From assembly GCA_947628595.1 (NCBI GenBank), contig CANRAN010000032.1:1-11104 (forward strand): a stretch of 11,104 bases of DNA, given 5' to 3'. Positions 5,404-11,104 of this stretch are shown here, piece by piece (position 1 is the stretch's first letter; each line of letters begins with the position of its first letter). The notes beneath the pieces were generated by a model, which was given only the letters and a program-made list of their open reading frames with translations, did no database searches and had not been told where the DNA came from. Origin of the DNA: an uncultured Clostridia bacterium. Lineage in GTDB: Bacteria > Bacillota > Clostridia > Oscillospirales > Acutalibacteraceae. Made by a program: the position numbers and the translations under genes.

Positions 5404-6741
5404 TCACTTAAGTCTTGCCTCAAGTGCCTCCTTCTGATCCTCATATCCGGGCTTTCCGAGGAGGGCAAACATATTTTTCTTATAGCTTTCGACTCCGGGC
5501 TGATTAAAGGGGTTTATGCCGAGCGTATATCCGCTTATTGCACAAGCTTTTTCAAAGAAATATATCAGATATCCAAGCTCTGTCTCACTTGTATCGTTCA
5601 TATTAAGTATAACATTCGGCACCTTTCCGTCCGTGTGTGCAAGAACTGTTCCCTCAAATGCCTTTTTATTGACAAAATCAACAGTTTTACCTGAAAGGAA
5701 ATTGAGTCCGTCAACATTTTCGGGATCTGTTCCGATTGTCAGCTCATATTTCGGCTTTTCTATCTGTACAACGGTTTCAAACATTGTTCTTGTGCCGTCC
5801 TGTATAAACTGACCCATTGAATGAAGGTCTGTTGAAAATACAACAGATGCCGGGAAAAGTCCCTTCTGATCCTTACCCTCACTCTCACCGAATAGCTGCT
5901 TCCACCATTCGTTCATAAGTGTAAACGACGGCTCATAGCTTACAAGAAGCTCTATTTTCTTGCCCTTACGATAGAGTATATTACGTATTGCTGCATACTT
6001 GTAGCAATCATTTTTATCAAGGTCGGTATTCATAAGCTCCTCACGAGCTTTAGCCGCACCGCTCATAAGAGCGTCTATATCAGCACCGGAAACAGCAATC
6101 GGAAGGAGTCCCACAGCAGTAAGAACACTGTAACGTCCTCCTACATCGTCCGGTACAACAAAGGTTTCGTAGCCCTCTTTATCTGCAAGTTGCTTAAGCG
6201 TTCCCTTAGCCTTATCAGTGGTACAGAAAATTCTTTCCTTAGCACCCTCCTTGCCGTATTTCTTTTCAAGAAGCTCCCTGAAAACACGGAAAGCAATAGC
6301 CGGCTCGGTTGTCGTTCCTGATTTTGATATCATATTTATGGAAATATCCTTACCCTCACAGATACTGAGAAGCTCTGAAAGTGCTGTTGAGCTTATGGAA
6401 TTACCGGTAAAATATATATCGGGTGTATCTTTCTTTAGGGCATTATAATTCGGAGATTTGAGAAATTCAATAGCGGCACGGGCACCGAGATAAGAACCGC
6501 CTATACCTATAACAACAAACACATCTGTGTTACCCTTTATTTTCTCAGCAGCCTTTTTGATTCTCGCAAATTCTTCCTTGTCGTAATCTACGGGCAGATC
6601 TACCCAACCGGTAAAATCATTGCCAAGACCTGTTTTGTTGTGCAAAAGTTCATGTGCGGCGGAAATCTGAGGTGCTATTGCCTGATATTCCTCATCACTG
6701 ATAAATTGTTTAACGTGCTTATCACTTAGCGTAACAGCCAT
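5404..6741 (-). CDS. pgi: Glucose-6-phosphate isomerase
   Basis: Interconverts glucose 6-phosphate and fructose 6-phosphate in glycolysis and gluconeogenesis; cytoplasmic. The 445-residue product is the usual length for the bacillary/clostridial type. Visible motifs: VVIGIGGSYLGARA (76-89), the SIS phosphate-binding ISKSGTTTEP (138-147), VGGRYSVLTAVGLLP (200-214), FGESEGK (284-290) with the region's catalytic glutamate, H307 in STDLHSMGQ, and the C-terminal NPFNQPGVESYKKN (410-423) with the conserved lysine. The start is ATG 6741, with AAGGAGG 6 bases upstream; the open frame extends 13 codons further but this only reads the leader. It has its own promoter at 6795-6823. No strong terminator follows, so some transcription may run on toward the P-loop gene. 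Identity is certain. Confidence 0.98.
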   Translation of the reverse strand: MAVTLSDKHVKQFISDEEYQAIAPQISAAHELLHNKTGLGNDFTGWVDLPVDYDKEEFARIKKAAEKIKGNTDVFVVIGIGGSYLGARAAIEFLKSPNYNALKKDTPDIYFTGNSISSTALSELLSICEGKDISINMISKSGTTTEPAIAFRVFRELLEKKYGKEGAKERIFCTTDKAKGTLKQLADKEGYETFVVPDDVGGRYSVLTAVGLLPIAVSGADIDALMSGAAKAREELMNTDLDKNDCYKYAAIRNILYRKGKKIELLVSYEPSFTLMNEWWKQLFGESEGKDQKGLFPASVVFSTDLHSMGQFIQDGTRTMFETVVQIEKPKYELTIGTDPENVDGLNFLSGKTVDFVNKKAFEGTVLAHTDGKVPNVILNMNDTSETELGYLIYFFEKACAISGYTLGINPFNQPGVESYKKNMFALLGKPGYEDQKEALEARLK

Positions 6742-6794
6742 AAAAATCCTCCTTGACAGCAAGGGCAGCCACCCCTGCAAAAATTCTATAATCT

Positions 6795-6823
6795 ATTTTA
6801 CAATATTTCAATATAATTTGCAA
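6795..6823 (-). promoter_or_regulatory. Promoter of pgi
   Basis: On the minus strand TTGCAA (6818-6823), 17 bases, TAAAAT (6795-6800). Start of transcription would be near 6788, with a leader of about 45 bases. The leader holds a weak GC-rich hairpin (GCAGGG with CCCTTGC, about 6760-6779) just before the ribosome binding site. Reasonable but not consensus. Confidence 0.5.
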
Positions 6824-6985
6824 GGAATTGGATAAAATTTATTTATTTTTTCTAAATCTATTATGTAGGGATATTTTACCCTGTATTAATGATGATTAAA
6901 TAGCAAGTAATTTAAAATACCTCCCTGTATAAAAAATAACTATTAGTTTTATGAAATACCGCAGAATATTGTTACACTATTCCGA
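6824..6985. other. AT-rich spacer between divergent pgi and carboxypeptidase promoters
   Basis: This is the middle of a 311-base divergent gap (6742-7052). It holds no open frame with a ribosome binding site. The only structure seen is a small inverted repeat AGGG/CCCT (about 6867-6882) and a direct repeat CCCTGTAT at 6879-6886 and 6923-6930. Neither is strong enough to call an operator. Confidence 0.4.
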
Positions 6986-7015
6986 TTGACAGACTCCCGT
7001 TAATAATGGCATAAT
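6986..7015 (+). promoter_or_regulatory. Promoter of the membrane-anchored D,D-carboxypeptidase
   Basis: TTGACA (6986-6991), 18 bases, CATAAT (7010-7015). Start of transcription would be near 7022, giving a leader of about 30 bases that carries the GGAAGGGA ribosome binding site. Confidence 0.6.
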
Positions 7016-7052
7016 GTTATATGAATAGTTTGTATGGAAGGGAAATATTACA

Positions 7053-8366
7053 ATGCAGGAAAAGAAAGAAGAATTTGTGGACATATCAGGCAGCTTTGAA
7101 CCGACCGATACTGATAATGGGATTCAATTTACACCACCTCGAAAAAGTAAGCCTCCGAAAAAAAAATCCGGATTCAAAAAGGCCGGAATAATTGCAGCCA
7201 TATTTGTTTTGCTCTGTGGAAGTGTTGCCGTTGCCGCTATGTCAGGACTTCTGAACTCACCCCGTGCGGAGGTAAGCACGGAAGAAAGCTCTGCAAAAAA
7301 CCAAAACTCTGTTAAAGAAAGCTCTGTTTCCGAGAAAACGGAAAGTGTCGAAGAAGAAAGCACGCCTTCATATGAGCCTACGGGTAAGTTTACGTCTGAT
7401 AATAAAGTGTTCGGCAAAGAAATTCTCGAAGAATTGGATGAGGCGGTCACTGCGAGATACGTTGTATTGTACGATGCAACCTCGGATAAAATCATATTTG
7501 AGAGAAATGCAAAGGAAAAATGCTATCCTGCAAGCACTACAAAAATGCTGACCGCTATTGTAGCGAGTAAAATAATACCCAAGGATACCGTCATTACCGT
7601 AGGAGATGAAATTGAGCTTATCGGCTTTGATTCAAGCACGGCAGGTCTTCAGAAAGGTATGAAAATGACCTATGAGGCCCTGCTCGATGCACTTCTTCTT
7701 CCGTCGGGAAATGATGCGGCATACACAATAGCAGTCAATGCAGCAAGGATATATACGGGGGACGACAAGCTGTCAAATGAGGAGGCTGTCAAAACCTTTA
7801 TGGGGCTTGTTAATGAGGCGGCAAAAGAAATAGGATGTACAGGCACACATTATGTCACACCGGACGGCTGGCATGATGACGATCATTATACAACAGCAAC
7901 CGATCTCGCAAAAATTGCAGCCTATGCAAGAACTGTACCCATGATCAAGGCATCCTGCGGAAAGGCGGAAGCGGAATGGGAACTTATACAGGACAGCAGC
8001 AGTGATGACGACAGCTTCGGGGACTCGGGTATCTCAGAAGCATCAAATGAAGGGAACGAATCGGATGATGAGGAGGTAAGCCTTCCTACATCTATGTATT
8101 GGACCAATTCTAATGCCATGCTGCAGGTAGGAAGCGAGAACTACTCCAGATACTGCACAGGTATAAAGACAGGATTTACAGATGAAGCAGGTACATCTGT
8201 CGTTGCCTCTGCGGAAATGGACGGGCATACGTTTATAGCTGTTGTCATGTTTGGAGAAACCCTTTACAAAAAATATGAAGATGCAAACATTCTCTTTACA
8301 GAGGGTTTCAAGCTCTACAATCTTAACTATACCTACGGTACAGACAGTGCAAACGATACTGAATAA
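7053..8366 (+). CDS. Membrane-anchored S11 D-alanyl-D-alanine carboxypeptidase
   Basis: A low-molecular-mass penicillin-binding protein of peptidase family S11, expected to remove the terminal D-Ala from peptidoglycan pentapeptides outside the cell. All three active-site motifs are present: S161-T-T-K164, S218-G-N220 and K372-T-G374. Unlike the usual secreted DacA, it starts with a polar, lysine-rich cytoplasmic tail (1-43). One transmembrane segment follows (about 44-66), then a Ser/Glu-rich linker (about 73-107) that would hold the catalytic domain away from the membrane on the outer face. There is no C-terminal PBP5 domain. An acidic Ser/Asp/Glu-rich insert (about 312-344) interrupts the catalytic domain before the KTG motif. 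ATG 7053 has GGAAGGGA about 10 bases upstream. It is divergent from pgi and convergent with a second S11 enzyme. Activity is well supported; physiological role (vegetative or sporulation) is open. Confidence 0.92.
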   Translation: MQEKKEEFVDISGSFEPTDTDNGIQFTPPRKSKPPKKKSGFKKAGIIAAIFVLLCGSVAVAAMSGLLNSPRAEVSTEESSAKNQNSVKESSVSEKTESVEEESTPSYEPTGKFTSDNKVFGKEILEELDEAVTARYVVLYDATSDKIIFERNAKEKCYPASTTKMLTAIVASKIIPKDTVITVGDEIELIGFDSSTAGLQKGMKMTYEALLDALLLPSGNDAAYTIAVNAARIYTGDDKLSNEEAVKTFMGLVNEAAKEIGCTGTHYVTPDGWHDDDHYTTATDLAKIAAYARTVPMIKASCGKAEAEWELIQDSSSDDDSFGDSGISEASNEGNESDDEEVSLPTSMYWTNSNAMLQVGSENYSRYCTGIKTGFTDEAGTSVVASAEMDGHTFIAVVMFGETLYKKYEDANILFTEGFKLYNLNYTYGTDSANDTE

Positions 8367-8448
8367 AGCATTTTTCCGGCGGCATTCCCCACTGGCTGTT
8401 GTAATTAATTTACTCAAACAATAAGTAATAAGCCTATTATTTCAGATT

Positions 8449-8476
8449 GCGGAACGGCTCGAAAGAGTCGCTCCGC
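8449..8476 (+). terminator. Hairpin after the carboxypeptidase gene, probable terminator
   Basis: GCGGA-A-CGGCTC (8449-8460) pairs with GAGTCG-C-TCCGC (8465-8476) around a GAAA tetraloop. The stem contains one A/C mismatch and one G-T pair. It is followed by TGATTTCTT, only modestly T-rich. It lies 83 bases past the stop of the plus-strand gene, so it is the best terminator candidate there. Confidence 0.5.
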
Positions 8477-8485
8477 TGATTTCTT

Positions 8486-8664
8486 AATGCGCCCCGACAG
8501 GCAACCTTACCACTGCGGAAACAGATTTATCTTCACAATAATCAAGGCGAACACAGTGAGCAAAACCGCAAATTGCCCGGTGGGTACACTTCGCCTGCCT
8601 TCGGAAACTGCGAGACTTTTTCAAATGTTTGACCTTAAGCTGCTATTTCCCCGAAACAGCTTTA
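8486..8664. other. Gene-free stretch between convergent carboxypeptidase genes
   Basis: Part of a 298-base gap (8367-8664). An open frame at 8487-8696 lacks a ribosome binding site. The stretch is more GC-rich than other intergenic DNA here. It contains an inverted repeat AGGCGAA (8545-8551) with TTCGCCT (8590-8596), plus AAGCTG/CAGCTT (about 8637-8664), which may be a weak bidirectional terminator. It may be a dispersed intergenic repeat. Confidence 0.35.
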
Positions 8665-9807
8665 CTATTTTATCATTCTACCGAAAATCAGGCTGAAAAT
8701 CTGCCAAAAACTTATTTCATCAACCTGTTCAGCCGCTGTGATCGGATATTCTGCTATGCGCTTACCATCTCTCTTATATATGATTTTTCCCACCCTATCT
8801 CCCTCACTAACAGGCGCCTGTATGCTTTCCGGGAGTGATATATCGTATGTGATATCCTTATCCCCTCCCTTTTTAATCAGGAATGACCCGTTAATTTCTG
8901 TTTCCGTTTTTACACTTGCAGACATACCATTTGTTACCGCTATATCCTTGAATGCCTCATCAGGACTTTTTGGTGTGTACATTGCATAATTTGCAAAACC
9001 ATAATCGAGAAGTGCCGCCGCATCCTTGAATCTGTCCTTTCCGCTTTTACTCCCAAGAACTACTGCTATAAGGCTAAGCCCATCTCTTTCCGCTGTTGCA
9101 GATATGCAGCTCCCTGCCTGTGAGGTCGTCCCTGTTTTCAGACCTGTTATTCCGTTATATGTCTTCAGCAGCTTATTTGTATTTACAAGCTGGGTTTTAC
9201 CGTCACGGAGGGTATCCATCCATATTTTACTGTATTTGAAAATGGATTTATGCCTGATAAGATCCCTCGACATGAGTGCGACATCATAGGCACTTGTAAT
9301 ATGCCCATCCTCGTCAAGACCGTTACAGTTTTTGAAAACCGTTTCCTTCATCCCCAGTTCCTTTGCCTTCTTGTTCATCATTGCAACAAATTCATCCTCC
9401 GAGCCGTACACAAACTCGGCAAGTGCAACGGCAGCATCATTGGCACTTGCAACTATCGTTGCCTTTACCATTTCATCTACCGTCATCGTCTCCCCCGGCT
9501 CAAGCCAGATATCCGATCCCCCCATTGATGCCGCATGCTCCGATGCGGTAACGGTATCTGTCCACTTTATCTTTCCGCTGTCAAGTGCCTCCATAACAAG
9601 ATCAAGTGTCATCACCTTGGTTATTGATGCACAAGCACGCTTTTCATGTGGATTCTTCTGATATAATATCTCCCCCGTCTGAGCATCCATCAATACCGCT
9701 GCCGGTGCCGTTATATCATTATCAGAGATTGCCATAGCTTCAATAGGAACAGAAAGAATCAACAGCGAAACAGCTAATAATGCCGCCGATATTTTTTTTA
9801 TTTTCAT
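8665..9807 (-). CDS. dacF: Secreted D-alanyl-D-alanine carboxypeptidase, DacF/PBP5 type
   Basis: A 380-residue S11 peptidase that trims the terminal D-Ala from peptidoglycan stem peptides. The N-terminus is a clear signal peptide (basic KIKK, hydrophobic 8-20, cleavage likely after AMA at about residue 26). Active-site motifs are S61-I-T-K64, S121-A-N123 and K224-T-G226. The conserved NGLDEDGHITSAYD (162-175) sits between the last two. A C-terminal beta-rich PBP5-like domain (about 282-358) ends in an amphipathic helix FWQIFSLIFGRMIK (367-380), the usual peripheral membrane anchor. The start is ATG 9807: GGAGG lies 5 bases upstream and the signal peptide begins there. An in-frame extension to 9885 has no such signals. 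It is convergent with another S11 gene of different architecture. The choice between DacF and DacA/DacB naming rests on resemblance only. Confidence 0.93.
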   Translation of the reverse strand: MKIKKISAALLAVSLLILSVPIEAMAISDNDITAPAAVLMDAQTGEILYQKNPHEKRACASITKVMTLDLVMEALDSGKIKWTDTVTASEHAASMGGSDIWLEPGETMTVDEMVKATIVASANDAAVALAEFVYGSEDEFVAMMNKKAKELGMKETVFKNCNGLDEDGHITSAYDVALMSRDLIRHKSIFKYSKIWMDTLRDGKTQLVNTNKLLKTYNGITGLKTGTTSQAGSCISATAERDGLSLIAVVLGSKSGKDRFKDAAALLDYGFANYAMYTPKSPDEAFKDIAVTNGMSASVKTETEINGSFLIKKGGDKDITYDISLPESIQAPVSEGDRVGKIIYKRDGKRIAEYPITAAEQVDEISFWQIFSLIFGRMIK

Positions 9808-9901
9808 AGCCGCCTCCAAATAAATTATTCTGCTTATTAATATGCATATATCTGCCATATAAGAACATAGAATTACAGAATCCACTGCCCCCGAAATAGG
9901 C

Positions 9902-9964
9902 TATTTACCCACGGTTCGGTCATATGCAATAATTACTATATACAAAATATATCACACGAATCAA
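9902..9964 (-). promoter_or_regulatory. Candidate promoters of dacF
   Basis: Two imperfect minus-strand candidates were seen: TTGATT (9959-9964), 16 bases, TATATA (9937-9942); and TTGCAT (9924-9929), 16 bases, TAAATA (9902-9907). Neither is close to consensus, unlike the other promoters here. A specialised sigma factor, for example a sporulation one, is possible but was not demonstrated. Confidence 0.3.
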
Positions 9965-9977
9965 AGTTTTTGTTTAC

Positions 9978-10006
9978 TTGACTTTTATAACAATATAGAG
10001 TATTAT
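9978..10006 (+). promoter_or_regulatory. Promoter of the transglutaminase-like gene
   Basis: TTGACT (9978-9983), 17 bases, TATTAT (10001-10006). Transcription would start near 10013, leaving a leader of about 22 bases containing TTGGAGGAA before the ATG. Confidence 0.65.
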
Positions 10007-10035
10007 AAATTTAAAATATAATTGGAGGAAACAAT

Positions 10036-11104
10036 ATGAAAATGAAAAAAATTCTTGCATTTTCCCTTTCGGCGTTGCTGTCTGTTTCATGCTTCACGGC
10101 AATACCGAGCCTTTACTCCGATCAGTTCAGTGCCAAAGCAGCTGAAAACCTCGGCGAAAGGTATTTTTACGATCAGCTTACAGCGGAATCTAAGGTATTT
10201 TATGATGCAATGGAAACCATGTACAGCGAAGGCATTTTCAAAACCGGTAAAGACGATTTTGATATGTCAAAGGAGCTTCTGAGTCAGGAGCAGATACAGG
10301 GATATATGGAAGGAAGATCAAATCTTTTGAACGTGTATGGTGCGGCAAGAGATGCATTCTACTTTGATCATCCCGATGTATTCTATGTAGATTTTTCTAA
10401 TCTCTCATTCCGTGTTACCTCGGGTACTGACGGATATCATCTCTATCTTGGAACAGGAAGATATGATAACTACTACACTCAGGGCTTCAAAAGTGTAGAA
10501 GAAGTCAATGCTGCTGTCAATGAATATGAAGATGCCCTTTCGGACGTTGTAGAAAAAGCAAAGGAGGTCACAGCCGGAGCGGATGAGAACCTTGCCGCAA
10601 AGCAGGTAACCTTTGTGCATGACTATCTTACAAATCACACCTCATATCGTCTTGAGGATGTATGCGATCCGGAAAATATCGGCTTCATCCGTACATCCTA
10701 CGGTTGTCTTGTGAAACAGGAGGGTGTGTGTGAGTCCTATACAAGAGCATTCAAGTCGATAATGGATCAGCTTGATATCCCATGTGTTATGGTACAGGGT
10801 GTTTATCGTCATAATGAAAATGTAACAGAGCTTCATATCTGGGATTATGTTCAGATTAACGACAAGTGGTATGCCGTAGATGCTACTATGGACGATCCGA
10901 TAAACAGCAAATATGATACTCATGGTGTAGACGGCTATGAAAATCAGGAATACCTTATGGTCGGCGAAACTACTATGAGCGTTCACCATATCGCATCGGG
11001 TATCCTTTCAGAAGCAAATTATCAGTTCCAATATCCCGTACTTGAGATTGATAATTACGGTGTTGAACGCAAAAACTACGCTAACGGTCTTGTAGTACTC
11101 TATG
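10036..11104 (+). CDS. Secreted transglutaminase-like superfamily protein (3' end outside window)
   Basis: At least 356 residues, cut by the window end. ATG 10036 follows GGAGG at 8-base spacing. An N-terminal signal peptide (KMKK, hydrophobic 6-24) probably ends after AKA near residue 35. The core is a transglutaminase/cysteine-protease-like domain with the triad C232 in QEGVCESYTRAF, H267 in ELHIWDYVQ and D282 in WYAVDATMDDP. Between 189 and 200 is KQVTFVHDYLTN, the helix that usually precedes the domain (KxxxIHDYL type). Residues 40-185 form an N-terminal region with alternating Tyr/Asp-rich segments (for example FYFDHPDVFYVDF, 108-120) that often accompanies such domains in clostridial surface proteins. 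It probably acts outside the cell on protein or wall peptide; substrate unknown. The part after about 335 looks like the start of another domain. Divergent from dacF. Confidence 0.9.
   Translation, partial: MKMKKILAFSLSALLSVSCFTAIPSLYSDQFSAKAAENLGERYFYDQLTAESKVFYDAMETMYSEGIFKTGKDDFDMSKELLSQEQIQGYMEGRSNLLNVYGAARDAFYFDHPDVFYVDFSNLSFRVTSGTDGYHLYLGTGRYDNYYTQGFKSVEEVNAAVNEYEDALSDVVEKAKEVTAGADENLAAKQVTFVHDYLTNHTSYRLEDVCDPENIGFIRTSYGCLVKQEGVCESYTRAFKSIMDQLDIPCVMVQGVYRHNENVTELHIWDYVQINDKWYAVDATMDDPINSKYDTHGVDGYENQEYLMVGETTMSVHHIASGILSEANYQFQYPVLEIDNYGVERKNYANGLVVLY

Noticed and set aside
6742..6780. Upstream in-frame extension of pgi by 13 codons
   Set aside because: It reads through the leader and the AAGGAGG site that serves ATG 6741.
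8487..8696. Plus-strand open frame of 69 codons between the carboxypeptidase genes
   Set aside because: No ribosome binding site, no recognisable domain, overlaps the 3' end of the minus-strand dacF; more likely chance or repeat-derived.
9808..9885. Upstream in-frame extension of dacF by 26 codons
   Set aside because: The extension precedes a proper signal peptide and contains the GGAGG of ATG 9807.
10081..10092. Lipobox-like SVSC in the transglutaminase-like protein
   Set aside because: Serine at position -3 is a poor match to a lipobox; an ordinary signal peptidase site after AKA fits better.
10405..10989. Two minus-strand open frames inside the transglutaminase-like gene
   Set aside because: They are shadows of an intact plus-strand gene with promoter, ribosome binding site, signal peptide and catalytic triad.
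1..11104. CRISPR array, tRNA or rRNA genes, insertion sequence ends
   Set aside because: No regularly spaced repeats, no cloverleaf or rRNA-like sequence, and no terminal inverted repeats with target duplication were seen. The family name 'putative transposase' for Rpn does not imply an insertion sequence here.

Overview
The window is AT-rich chromosomal DNA from a low-GC Gram-positive anaerobe. AAGGAGG-type ribosome binding sites, TTG and GTG starts, near-consensus sigma-A promoters and the gene set (PlsY, Der, L32, sporulation-style D,D-carboxypeptidases, a secreted transglutaminase-like protein) point to Bacillota/Clostridia. The protein style resembles Ruminococcus or a relative, but this is inferred from the sequence alone.

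Layout: (1) 80-953, minus: plsY with its own promoter and terminator. (2) 1099-2512, plus: an accessory island holding a full-length Rpn-family (PD-(D/E)XK) nuclease gene behind a perfect consensus promoter. An internal, very strong ribosome binding site and in-frame ATG predict a separately made C-terminal protein (RpnS-like). Downstream lie a fragment of a second Rpn gene, a decayed zinc-ribbon gene and a terminator. (3) 2526-4747, minus: der, then a terminator, then the rpmF-yceD unit transcribed from a second perfect consensus promoter. (4) 4771-5369, minus: a small P-loop protein of unknown function, with its own promoter (overlapping a palindrome) and terminator. (5) 5404-6823, minus: pgi. 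(6) 6986-8476, plus: a membrane-anchored D,D-carboxypeptidase. (7) 8665-9807, minus: a secreted DacF/PBP5-type D,D-carboxypeptidase convergent with it. (8) 9978-11104, plus: a secreted transglutaminase-like protein cut by the window end.

Most of the window is housekeeping: phospholipid synthesis (PlsY), 50S ribosome assembly and composition (Der, L32, with YceD upstream of L32), glycolysis (Pgi), and cell-wall trimming (two S11 peptidases). The exception is the Rpn island. It sits between der and plsY, which are often adjacent in Bacillota, so it looks like an insertion into a conserved neighbourhood.

The main finding is the gene-within-a-gene at 1152-2078. The host gene encodes a nuclease of a family shown in E. 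coli to be a toxic anti-phage protein restrained by its own separately translated C-terminal domain. Here the internal start (1818) has a better Shine-Dalgarno and start codon than the full-length gene. The short product also carries the variable four-residue repeat (five 12-bp units, 1890-1949) typical of such antitoxin domains. The remains of a second Rpn copy lie just downstream.
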